From Gammaproteobacteria bacterium (GTDB lineage: Bacteria > Pseudomonadota > Gammaproteobacteria > DSM-16500): a stretch of DNA of 64,000 nt. Numbering within the stretch: position 1 is the stretch's first letter; every line of letters begins with the position of its first letter. This document shows positions 40,033 through 47,531 of this stretch, in pieces. The DNA is taken from assembly GCA_013287235.1 (NCBI GenBank), contig JABDEF010000001.1, positions 570 to 64,569 of the forward strand. The letters are read 5' to 3'. The notes under the pieces were generated by a model. That model saw only the letters and a list, made by a program, of their open reading frames with translations, did no database searches and had not been told where the DNA came from. The translations under genes were made by a program, and so were the position numbers.

Positions 40033-41709
40033 ATGCTGACAGAAATCCACATTCGCAATTTAGTTACGATTCAATCGCTTCATCTAGAATGTAAATCTGG
40101 AACGACTGTCATTACCGGTGAAACGGGTGCGGGTAAATCTATTTTAATCGATGCCATCGAACTCGCTTTAGGGAGTCGCGCGGGAAGCGATATCATCCAC
40201 AAAGATCAGGACAAAGCAGATATCAGTGTCTGTTTTAATATTGCAAAATGTGTGACAGCAAAAGAATGGTTAAAACAATATGATCTTTATCAAGATTCCA
40301 ATGAATGTATTTTACGGCGCACGATTTACCGAGATGGGCGCTCCCGCAGTTTTATCAATGGCATGCCGACAACCCTTCAACCGTTACGAGAATTGAGTGA
40401 ATATCTCATTCAAATTCATGGACAACATGAACATCAATCCTTATTAAAATCCGATGCACAGCGAAATTTACTCGATCAATATGGCGGATATATACATATC
40501 GTCGATAAAGTGAGCGCGCTTTCGCATGAATGGCATCCATTAAATGAAAAAATACGTGCCTTACGTGATGAAACCGAAGAACGCAGCACGCGTGAAGCAT
40601 TTTTAAAATTTCAATTACAAGAATTAGAGGCCTTACACCTAACGCAAGATGAGTTTCAACAATTAGATCTCGAACATAAACAGCTTGCGCATGCGGGAGA
40701 ATTATTACAAAACATCAATCAAACACTGGCACTTTTAACCGATAATGAAGAACAAAATGTGTCTCATGCATTACATCTTTCGTTACAATTACTCGAATCC
40801 GTACAAAAAGTCGATCCCAAAATCACCGCTTGGATTGAGGCCATTAAAACAGCCATTATTCACGTGAGTGATACAGAAGATGACATGCGGCGATACTTAG
40901 ATTCTGTTGATTTAGATCCCGAACGATTACAATGGGTGGAAGCACGCATTGCTACTTTGTTTGATATTGCACGAAAACATAAAGTGAATCCACATGAATT
41001 GTTAGAGTTACAAAATCGTTTGATGGATGAATACCAAGAACTTGCAAGCAGCGACTCACGACTTCAGGAATTCGAAAAAAAATTAAAAGAAATGGAAGAC
41101 GACTATCAAAAAGCAGCGTCGTTTTTAAGTGAAAATAGAAAAAAAGCTGCAAAAAAGCTTTCGGAAGAAGTCACTTCACTTATTCAAGAACTTTCATTAA
41201 AAAATGCAGAATTTGAAATTTTTTTAGATCATTCCAATATTCCCCCTTTCAGTCGTTTCGGATATGAAAAAATTATTTTTCAAATCAAAACAAATACAGG
41301 ATCCTCAAAACAACCGCTGGCAAAAATTGCCTCCGGCGGCGAACTTTCACGAATAGCACTTGCCATTCATTTAGCAACGGCTGGCAAACACACCAAACCC
41401 ACACTGATTTTTGATGAAGTGGATGTGGGCGTGGGCGGCGGGACGGCTGAAATGATTGGAAAATTATTACGCCGCTTAGGGAAGACACATCAAGTCTTTT
41501 GTATCACGCATCAACCGCAGGTTGCAGCATTACAGCATCAACATATCGGCGTCGCGAAAGCACATCATGGAACATTCACGTTGACGGATATTCGGCATTT
41601 ATCGCCGCAAGAAAAAATTCAAGAGCTCGCGCGCATGTTGGGTGGTATCGAGCTTACACAAAAAACGCTTGCGCATGCGCAGGAATTAGTTGAAAAACAT
41701 GTCTTATAG
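40033..41709 (+). CDS. recN: DNA repair protein RecN
   Basis: SMC-like ATPase for double-strand break repair, 558 residues: Walker A ITGETGAGKSILIDAIELALG, a central coiled coil (about 150-400), the ABC signature KIASGGELSRIALAI, Walker B LIFDEVDVGVGG, and ITHQPQVAALQHQHIGVAK. ATG 40033 follows AAGGAT; the earlier ATG lies inside nadK. I see no LexA box upstream. Confidence 0.96.
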   Translation: MLTEIHIRNLVTIQSLHLECKSGTTVITGETGAGKSILIDAIELALGSRAGSDIIHKDQDKADISVCFNIAKCVTAKEWLKQYDLYQDSNECILRRTIYRDGRSRSFINGMPTTLQPLRELSEYLIQIHGQHEHQSLLKSDAQRNLLDQYGGYIHIVDKVSALSHEWHPLNEKIRALRDETEERSTREAFLKFQLQELEALHLTQDEFQQLDLEHKQLAHAGELLQNINQTLALLTDNEEQNVSHALHLSLQLLESVQKVDPKITAWIEAIKTAIIHVSDTEDDMRRYLDSVDLDPERLQWVEARIATLFDIARKHKVNPHELLELQNRLMDEYQELASSDSRLQEFEKKLKEMEDDYQKAASFLSENRKKAAKKLSEEVTSLIQELSLKNAEFEIFLDHSNIPPFSRFGYEKIIFQIKTNTGSSKQPLAKIASGGELSRIALAIHLATAGKHTKPTLIFDEVDVGVGGGTAEMIGKLLRRLGKTHQVFCITHQPQVAALQHQHIGVAKAHHGTFTLTDIRHLSPQEKIQELARMLGGIELTQKTLAHAQELVEKHVL

Positions 41710-41711
41710 AA

Positions 41712-41759
41712 TTTCAGATAAGTCTTTTGGTAAAAAGCGACCAAAAGACTTATCTGAAA
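41712..41759 (+). terminator. Perfect 20-bp hairpin after recN
   Basis: TTTCAGATAAGTCTTTTGGT, loop AAAAAGCG, then an exact complement, three bases past the recN stop. It is a likely transcript end although the T-run is short. A related hairpin with the complementary loop occurs at 41892-41930. The rest of 41760-41958 holds no gene. Confidence 0.65.
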
Positions 41760-41891
41760 TTTAAATACAGAATTCTTTTTAGGTTCCTCTTACTTCATTA
41801 TAGTATAAAAATAAAATCCAAAAATGTTAAAAAATGATGTATTATTCTTTCTTACTTACTTTTTTTTAAGCAATGAATATTTTTTATTTTG

Positions 41892-41930
41892 AGATAAATA
41901 ATTTGGTGCTTTTTACCAAATTATTTATCT
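41892..41930. repeat. Second hairpin related to the recN-downstream hairpin
   Basis: AGATAAATAATTTGGT, loop GCTTTTT, then the exact complement. It shares AGATAA...TTTGGT and the reverse-complement loop with 41712-41759. It lies just past the end of the minus-strand ATPase gene. Confidence 0.7.
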
Positions 41931-41958
41931 GAAACACTATAGATGTTATTTCTTAAGG

Positions 41959-43221
41959 TCATGACATTTTTTGTGAATTATTTTTTAAATAAGCTTCCAA
42001 ATCAATAATTTTTCCAGGAATATTTAATTCGCTTTTTGCTTCCTTTAGCGCTCTTTCTTCGCGCGCTAAAGTCGCAGCATCATTTCTATCCCATACGACT
42101 TGAATGAATTCCATTTTTCCGTCTAAAGATTGAGTAAGAAAATCAATTTCATATCCTGATTTTGTTAGATAATAAAATATTTTTTTCTTTTCCCTACGTA
42201 AATCTAAATACACTTGATTCTCAAGAAGTCTGCCCAAATTTTCAGATTGGCTAAAGGAATTTGCTTGTGTTAAGCCATTATCAACGGAATATATTTTTTT
42301 TGAAGTAATTTGAGAGCGGCGTAATGATTCTGTAAATAAAGGGACAGTTGAAATGAGGTAAGCATCTTCTAAATATTCTAAATAATGATAAATAGTATCT
42401 TTTGCAACTTGATATCCTTGGCTCTTAATATCATTGTAAAATTTATTACTTGAAAAAGTCGCAGCAAAGTTTTTTAGTAAGTGATTGGTCAAGTACCGTA
42501 ATAAAACAATATTCGTTACACGATGACGCTCAATGACATCTCGAAAAATCACTGTTTCCAGGTAGTTCTGTAAAGTTTCTCGCTGTAGACTTTCTGATAA
42601 ATTCTGTATTGCAGGGAAGCCGCCTTTTTTTAAAAAGGTGAGAAAATGATGTCGTAATTTATCGAGACGCATTTTTCCAATAGGGTTTTTAGGTTTAGCG
42701 AAATGAAGCATAGATAAATATTCATCAAAATTATATGGCCAAATTTCTATGGATATTGAACGTCCACGCAATGAAGTTGCAATTTCTTTGCTTAACAGTT
42801 TTGCGGAGGAACCGGTTAAATAAATTTGTACATTCTTAGTGTCAAAAAATCGTCGTATAACCAATTGCCAGTCTTCAACATTTTGAATTTCATCTAAAAA
42901 AAGGTAGCAACGATGTTGATGATTGTCAGGATAAAGTGTGTAAAAGGAATCAAGAAGCGTTGCTAAACTTTTCTGATCCATAGGTAATAAACGATCATCT
43001 TCAAAATTGATGAAAAGTATCCTTTCTAATAGAATGCCTTGATTTAGTAATTCATGGATAAATTGATATAAAAAATAAGTTTTTCCACAACGACGAACGC
43101 CTATAGCTACTTTTATCATCGTTTCAGCAGCAGGAAATGAAAAATTACGCGGCGTTGTATTTTGTGTTTCCGCTAGAATATCATGGAATTCTTCGAGTAA
43201 GGTTTCGACAAGTGACATCAT
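41959..43221 (-). CDS. AAA-family ATPase with DUF4143 C-terminal domain
   Basis: About 420 residues: Walker A AIGVRRCGKTYFLYQFI near residue 45, Walker B RCYLFLDEIQNVEDW, the sensor-like YLTGSSAKLLSKEIATSLRGR, then a DUF4143 nuclease-like domain ending with a DFLTQSLDGKMEFIQVVWD core. Such ATPases are widespread, often horizontally acquired stand-alone genes of unknown function. The start is ATG 43221 or 43218, behind AAGGA that is itself part of an upstream repeat. Confidence 0.88.
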   Translation of the reverse strand: MMSLVETLLEEFHDILAETQNTTPRNFSFPAAETMIKVAIGVRRCGKTYFLYQFIHELLNQGILLERILFINFEDDRLLPMDQKSLATLLDSFYTLYPDNHQHRCYLFLDEIQNVEDWQLVIRRFFDTKNVQIYLTGSSAKLLSKEIATSLRGRSISIEIWPYNFDEYLSMLHFAKPKNPIGKMRLDKLRHHFLTFLKKGGFPAIQNLSESLQRETLQNYLETVIFRDVIERHRVTNIVLLRYLTNHLLKNFAATFSSNKFYNDIKSQGYQVAKDTIYHYLEYLEDAYLISTVPLFTESLRRSQITSKKIYSVDNGLTQANSFSQSENLGRLLENQVYLDLRREKKKIFYYLTKSGYEIDFLTQSLDGKMEFIQVVWDRNDAATLAREERALKEAKSELNIPGKIIDLEAYLKNNSQKMS

Positions 43222-43279
43222 ACTTATCCTTCTATACAAGGATAAGTATATCGCATATTATCCTTCTGCACAAGGACAA
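43222..43279 (-). promoter_or_regulatory. Operator-like paired repeats and promoter of the DUF4143 ATPase gene
   Basis: On the minus strand, CCTTGTGCAGAAGGATAA and CCTTGTATAGAAGGATAA are direct repeats, each also an imperfect palindrome (ATCCTTnnnnnnAAGGAT). TTGTGC-17-TATACT fits a promoter between them. The second repeat contains the AAGGA ribosome site, so a hairpin or bound protein there could block translation. Confidence 0.65.
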
Positions 43280-43359
43280 CAATCCAAGAATGGTTGAAAA
43301 AACCTTGATACTACAGCCTAACAATCAGGTAAAGGTACAGCCAGATCCTAAAAACCGCT

Positions 43360-43689
43360 TCATAAAATGGTACAAGAACATATAGGTGTTGTCTCTTCAG
43401 GCCTGGATCGAATCACCGTTGTTGTTGTGGGTGGCGGTTGGTAAAATGCGTATGTATTCGTTTGGGGCGTTTCGTAAGCATACGGCGGCGGTGCTGACGG
43501 TATGGGCTGCGCAGAAAGAACACACTCCGGTTGTTGTGTGACAACTACTTGCGGAGGAGCTGTTTCTCTAACAATCACAGTAGTCGAAGGGCGTGTATTT
43601 TGGGCTGCTGTCGCCGCAAGAACATGCAGTGGTGGTGCGAAAAAATGACTCTGATGGTGACCGTGATGACCATGATGATGATTTGGCAT
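43360..43689 (-). CDS. Small His/Pro-rich protein with C-terminal CaaX box
   Basis: 109 residues. The N-terminus is HHHGHHGHHQSHFF. The middle is Pro/Thr/Val-rich and includes APPPYAYE, a PPxY motif that binds WW domains in eukaryotes. The chain ends ICSCTIL, so the last four residues CTIL form a CaaX box (Leu favours geranylgeranylation) with an extra cysteine two residues before it. No signal peptide is present. AAGGA lies eight bases before ATG. It may be a host-lipidated effector; the His-rich head could bind metal. This rests on motifs only. Confidence 0.6.
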   Translation of the reverse strand: MPNHHHGHHGHHQSHFFAPPLHVLAATAAQNTRPSTTVIVRETAPPQVVVTQQPECVLSAQPIPSAPPPYAYETPQTNTYAFYQPPPTTTTVIRSRPEETTPICSCTIL

Positions 43690-43725
43690 AGGTTAATTCC
43701 TTTTAAAAATAATTTTGTATCTATT

Positions 43726-43840
43726 CACCCCCTTTGAAAAAGGGAGTCGCCATGCGCTTTTTGCATGGCGGGGGGATTTTTAAAGCTGTAAAATCCCCCC
43801 GCCTCGCAACAACCGTCGACCCCCTTTTTCAAAGGGGGTA
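43726..43840. repeat. Palindromic repeat family A, full copy
   Basis: The outer arms ACCCCCTTTGAAAAAGGG and CCCTTTTTCAAAGGGGGTA flank inner GCCATGCG/TGCATGGCGGGG segments. It lies between the fur 3' end and the CaaX gene and is nearly identical to 1164-1278. Confidence 0.9.
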
Positions 43841-43854
43841 AATACATTTTTTCT

Positions 43855-44283
43855 TTATTTGGGATGTGCCTTCTGGCATTTTCCACAAATTCCGTAAATA
43901 TTCAAATGATGATCTGTGATGATGTACCCTGCATTTTTTGCAATTTCTTTTTGTCGATCTTCGATCACCGCATCCACAAATTCTTCCACACGATCACACT
44001 TGACGCAAACTAAATGATCGTGATGCTCTCCATGATCTAATTCAAAAACCGAGTGTCCTTCGGCAAAATGATGACGAATAATTAATTTTGCTTCTTCAAA
44101 TTGCGTTAATACACGATAGACCGTGGCTAGTCCAATATCTTCACCCGAATCGATTAAAATACGATACACATCTTCAGCACTTAAATGATGATCCCGCGCA
44201 CTTTCAAGTATCTGCAAAATTTTCACACGTGGCAAGGTGACTTTAAGTCCCGCTTTTTTCAAATCTGAATTATCCACATCCAT
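43855..44283 (-). CDS. fur: Ferric uptake regulator Fur
   Basis: A 142-residue iron-dependent repressor: LKKAGLKVTLPRVKILQILE, winged helix through LATVYRVLTQFEEAKLI, metal-site HHFAEGHSVFELDHGEHHDHLVCVKC (shown in part) and CGKCQKAH. The start ATG 44283 or a GTG six bases later; the latter has a better spaced GTGAG. It probably controls the iron-uptake operon at 45941-49524, which has a Fur box. In relatives it is divergent from and adjacent to bamE; here foreign DNA separates them. Confidence 0.96.
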   Translation of the reverse strand: MDVDNSDLKKAGLKVTLPRVKILQILESARDHHLSAEDVYRILIDSGEDIGLATVYRVLTQFEEAKLIIRHHFAEGHSVFELDHGEHHDHLVCVKCDRVEEFVDAVIEDRQKEIAKNAGYIITDHHLNIYGICGKCQKAHPK

Positions 44284-44350
44284 CTCACTAAAAAACAAGA
44301 TCCTGTCATTCTAGCAGTTTCCAAGAATAAAAGTGAGTCCGAAAGTTTTT

Positions 44351-44647
44351 CTATTTAAAACCCCATTGTCTTAATGCTACGACACCCTTACTCATCTTAT
44401 CAGCTGTTTCGGTTATTTCCTCCTTTTGTTCACTCGCAAGCTTCTCAAGTTCTTTGCTTTCAGGCATTTCGGCGAGTTTTTCTATGCAATTCCAAAACAA
44501 AGCACGATAAAAAAGGGATAGAACAGATGGATCAAAAACATTTGCTTCTAATTCCACTAATAACTTCACCATATGATAATCTTGGTTTAGAAGAGCTCTT
44601 CGCAAAAATCCTTCTTCTGCTATTAAAAATGTGAACGAAAGTGCTCA
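44351..44647 (-). pseudogene. 3' fragment of an ankyrin-type gene, cut off by a TnpB element
   Basis: The frame is open from just after a TGA near 44648 to the stop at 44351, with no ATG near its beginning. It reads FLIAEEGFLRRALLNQDYHMVKLLVELEANV (in parts), an ankyrin-repeat pattern, then a helical tail with KELEKLASEQKEEITETAD. It begins immediately after the right end of the IS605-type remnant. It is therefore probably the 3' half of a gene whose 5' half is at 45077-45361. Confidence 0.55.
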
Positions 44648-45076
44648 CACCTTATTCCTGCCCCGACGTGTCTTCAAGACCACCTTCGTATCTGACAGGC
44701 GTAACTTTCCCGCCTAAGAAGGGATAACTCCCTTTTTAGTGTTACTCGTCACCGAATAACTCGCCACGGGTAAGGCAGTGTCGGATGCCAGCCGTTCTAA
44801 ATTGATCGCAGCATTGATCTCTCTATCGTGAAATGTTTTACAACTTTGACAACGCCAGCTTCGATCTTTTAATGTCAGTGATTCATTTTTCCAATCGCAT
44901 GAAGAACACAACTTACTGCTAGGATACCATCTATCAGCAATAATTAAACGTGTATCATAACGTATTGCTTTGTATTCTAATTGACGACGAATAGAGCCAA
45001 AACCAACATCGCTTATCGCGCGTGCCAGTTTATGATTTTTTAACATACCAGAAACATTTAAATCCTCGATCGCTAC
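44606..45076 (-). mobile_element. 5'-truncated IS605/IS1341-type element (TnpB remnant plus right end)
   Basis: This contains the last third of tnpB and about 105 bases of right-end sequence. The right end holds a hairpin (GTGAGCACTTTCGTTCAC, 44618-44636). This 3' region corresponds to the omega-RNA scaffold in active elements. The left end, tnpA and the TnpB N-terminus are absent, so it cannot move itself. Boundaries are approximate. Confidence 0.65.
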
Positions 45077-45310
45077 TCCCTCATCTATGTTAATACCACT
45101 CGCTATAAAAGTCCTCATTATATCTTTCATTTGAAGCAGATAATTTGGATTTGGATATTGTGATTTTACTGAAGTGGAGATTTCTTTTAAATTATTTTTA
45201 ATATTTTCAGGATGCTTCAAAATATTTATCGTGGATGTTATTACTCTTTCAGGAGCATTTGTAATAAAAACTATTGCATCTTGTTTACTAGAATAATAAT
45301 TATTAAGCAA
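44714..45310 (-). pseudogene. TnpB (OrfB) C-terminal fragment fused in frame to an unrelated N-terminus
   Basis: Residues from about 79 onward are TnpB: IEDLNVSGMLKNHKLARAISD, RRQLEYKA, DRWYPSSKLCSSC, CQSCKTFHDREINAAINLERL. These hold the zinc-finger cysteines and the last RuvC motif, but the first RuvC aspartate and the N-terminal domains are missing. Residues 1-78 do not belong to TnpB. They continue an open frame reaching back to about 45361 (see next entry). The only start would be TTG at 45310. RNA-guided nuclease activity is not expected. Confidence 0.8.
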
Positions 45311-45361
45311 ACTCCACCAATCTTCATTTTTTTCAAAAAACTTTTGTTCTATTTCTTCAAT
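45077..45361 (-). pseudogene. 5' fragment of an interrupted gene, likely the same ankyrin-type gene
   Basis: The open frame reads IEEIEQKFFEKNEDWWSLLNN, then INILKHPENIKNNLKEI and YLLQMKDIMRTFIASGINIDEG. It has no ATG and is joined to TnpB. ASGINIDEG is the kind of turn that ends an ankyrin unit. Orientation and position are consistent with the 44351-44647 fragment being its continuation beyond the inserted element. Confidence 0.45.
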
Positions 45362-45431
45362 TTAACCGTTACAAAAACATATGAAATCCGTTATCATCAT
45401 TCGATTTTTAATACTTTATTCAGAGATTTCT

Positions 45432-45734
45432 ATGCGAAATATTTTAATGTATATCATTATTTTCACCACCCTTTTGGGTTGTGTCCGAAAAATACCCATC
45501 GAACAAGGAAATGTGATGACACCTGAGATGGTCAGTCAATTACATAACGGAATGACGCGGGCAGAAGCAGAGAGCGTAATGGGGACACCGATGGTGAGAA
45601 ATACTTTTCGGGAGAATCGCGTGGATTATGTGTATACGTATAAACCGGGGCGCGGTGAGCGTACGGAAAAGCGTTTGACGTTGGTGTTTGAGGATGATCG
45701 GTTGGTGAAAATCATTTCTGATCTCTCGCAGTAA
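45432..45734 (+). CDS. bamE: Outer-membrane assembly lipoprotein BamE (SmpA/OmlA)
   Basis: About 100 residues: signal peptide with lipobox LLGC, then VSQLHNGMTRAEAESVMGTPMVRNTF and DYVYTYKPGRGERTEKRLTLVFEDDRLVKI, the BamE fold. It is part of the BAM complex that inserts outer-membrane proteins. The start is ATG 45432; an upstream frame to 45381 adds hydrophobic residues without a ribosome site. Confidence 0.93.
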   Translation: MRNILMYIIIFTTLLGCVRKIPIEQGNVMTPEMVSQLHNGMTRAEAESVMGTPMVRNTFRENRVDYVYTYKPGRGERTEKRLTLVFEDDRLVKIISDLSQ

Positions 45735-45741
45735 GAATTTT

Positions 45742-45862
45742 CGCCCCCTTTGAAAAAGGGGGCAAACTGCGCTTTTTGCAGTCGAGGGATTTTTTAAGCG
45801 CCTCGAAAAAATCCCCCCGCCTCGCAAAAAACACTCGGCGACCCCCTTTTTCAAAGGGGGTA
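45742..45862. repeat. Palindromic repeat family A, full copy after bamE
   Basis: CGCCCCCTTTGAAAAAGGGG to CCCCCTTTTTCAAAGGGGG, about 120 bp, with a more diverged interior (AAACTGCGCTTTTTGCAGTCG). It starts seven bases past the bamE stop and ends ten bases before a promoter. Confidence 0.88.
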
Positions 45863-45872
45863 AATTCTTAGC

Positions 45873-45921
45873 TTGACTATAAGAAGTGATTACGCTTTAA
45901 TTGATAATGATTCTCATTTAT
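45873..45921 (+). promoter_or_regulatory. Promoter with Fur box for the iron-uptake operon
   Basis: TTGACT (45873-45878) and TTTAAT (45896-45901) are 17 bases apart. Directly downstream, GATAATGATTCTCATTTAT (45903-45921) matches the 19-bp Fur consensus at 14 positions. Fur binding there would block the start of transcription. Confidence 0.82.
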
Positions 45922-45940
45922 GTAAAAAACAGGATAAATA

Positions 45941-46354
45941 ATGCGCAAATTCATCTTTATTATTTTGATGACCTTTGCATCTCTTTGTCATGCCCATGAA
46001 ACCGCTGACGTATGGAAACCAGCGGCTAAAACTGTTTGCAATCAAATAAACCAAGCGCTCGCCTACTACACCAAAGGCGATGTGAAAAATGCGCAACGCG
46101 ATGCCATCATGGCTTACTTTAAAGGTTATGATGCTGAAATCGAACCCGCCGTCCGCATTACCTTAGGTGGATCACATGTGTTTGAAGTCGAGCATCAATT
46201 TCGTGATTTTAAAAACGCGATGAAACCCCATCCTGATAAAAAACAATTGGAAGAAGTGTCAAATCTTGCAAAAAAACTATGTGAAACGATGTATGCCGAC
46301 GCAAACGCATTACAGGATGCAAAAGTGGAAAAACAAGTCTTTAAGGTCGATTAA
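45941..46354 (+). CDS. Periplasmic protein of the FTR1 iron-uptake operon
   Basis: 137 residues: a signal peptide (FIFIILMTFASLCHAH) and a helical domain (AIMAYFKGYDAEIEPAVRITLGG...HVFEVEHQFRDF). This resembles the periplasmic N-terminal domain of the FTR1 protein encoded next (FSNLYFDHYEGSGMELAVAAISP). It is the first gene after the Fur-box promoter. It probably binds iron or supports the permease; the exact role is unknown. Confidence 0.75.
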   Translation: MRKFIFIILMTFASLCHAHETADVWKPAAKTVCNQINQALAYYTKGDVKNAQRDAIMAYFKGYDAEIEPAVRITLGGSHVFEVEHQFRDFKNAMKPHPDKKQLEEVSNLAKKLCETMYADANALQDAKVEKQVFKVD

Positions 46355-46355
46355 T

Positions 46356-47531
46356 ATGCTACGAAAATTTATTTTAATGATTTTTTTAATGAGTTTATGC
46401 GCGCTTTGTTATGCCAATTCACGTTATCAACAAACTGTTGAAACCATCAAACGTGAAGGAGATCAATTCATTCAACAATATGATCCCAAAGAAGGCTTCA
46501 CCACCATGGAAGGATTCAGCAATCTTTATTTCGATCATTATGAAGGAAGCGGTATGGAATTAGCCGTTGCTGCTATTTCTCCCTCCCACAATGTAAAAAC
46601 AGAAAGTCTATTCACTAAAATGATCGGTGATGCGAATCAGGACGCTGATAAAGACAAACTAGAAAAACATTGGTCTTCTTTAAAAAAACAATTAGACATC
46701 GATTTATCCTTATTAATCAGTTCATCGAAAGTGAGTTTTACTGAAAGCTTATTCCAATCTTTCACTATTTTATTGCGAGAAGGTTTTGAAGCATTATTGA
46801 TTGTAACCGCTCTACTCACCTATCTACGCCGTGCAAATCAAGGAGAAAAATCTCGCGTTATTTATTGGGGTGTGGGCGTTGCACTTCTTGCAAGCGGCAT
46901 CACCGCTTACCTTTTTGCAACCCTTTTTAAAAATGCGGGTGCACATCGAGAAGTCATGGAGGGGATTGTGATGCTCATTGCATCCGCCGTCATGTTTTAT
47001 GTAAGTTATTGGCTATTTGCAAAACGCGAAGCCGAACGGTGGCAGCAATTTATCAAACAAACCATGACGAATGCGCTTTCCAAAGGCAGCCTTTTTACCC
47101 TGGGTTTAACGGCTTTTTTAGCGGTTTACCGAGAAGGTGCTGAAACCATATTATTTTATCAAGCGTTATGGTTGGGTAATCATACACAAGGCAATGCGAT
47201 TTTATTAGGGATAATACTTGCTATAGTCGCACTTGGTGTGATTTACTGGACCATGCAAAAAGCATCCTACAAAATTCCATTCAATTTATTTTTTACTTTC
47301 ACCGCCGCATTTTTATATTACATGGCATTTTACTTTATTGGCGGCGGTATCCTTGAGTTGCAAGAAGCGGGTTGGGTTCACACTTCCCCCATTCAGGGAT
47401 TCCCACAAATCGCATGGTTGGGTATTTTCCCCACTTGGCAAAATGTCAGTGTACAATGTATATTTTTAACGGGAACGCTAGGGGCATTACTGTTTTGGCA
47501 TCTTCGTCGTAGAAATGGTCAAACCACATGA
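46356..47531 (+). CDS. FTR1-family iron permease
   Basis: 391 residues: signal peptide, a periplasmic helical domain (about 25-135), then seven membrane helices with the two iron-binding motifs LLREGFEALL and VYREGAETI. The start ATG 46356 follows the previous stop by one base; an upstream ATG lies inside the previous gene. It is the inner-membrane ferric/ferrous transporter of an FTR1-P19 type system (like Campylobacter cj1658-p19 or E. coli fetMP). Confidence 0.92.
   Translation: MLRKFILMIFLMSLCALCYANSRYQQTVETIKREGDQFIQQYDPKEGFTTMEGFSNLYFDHYEGSGMELAVAAISPSHNVKTESLFTKMIGDANQDADKDKLEKHWSSLKKQLDIDLSLLISSSKVSFTESLFQSFTILLREGFEALLIVTALLTYLRRANQGEKSRVIYWGVGVALLASGITAYLFATLFKNAGAHREVMEGIVMLIASAVMFYVSYWLFAKREAERWQQFIKQTMTNALSKGSLFTLGLTAFLAVYREGAETILFYQALWLGNHTQGNAILLGIILAIVALGVIYWTMQKASYKIPFNLFFTFTAAFLYYMAFYFIGGGILELQEAGWVHTSPIQGFPQIAWLGIFPTWQNVSVQCIFLTGTLGALLFWHLRRRNGQTT

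Noticed and set aside
43726..43840. Family A repeats as CRISPR repeats or attenuators
   Set aside because: Copies are dispersed singly across the window, have no spacers, and sometimes lie within genes. No leader peptide with regulatory codons is visible.
44714..45310. Functional RNA-guided TnpB nuclease
   Set aside because: The N-terminal two thirds, including the first RuvC aspartate and the guide-RNA binding domain, are missing and replaced by unrelated sequence.
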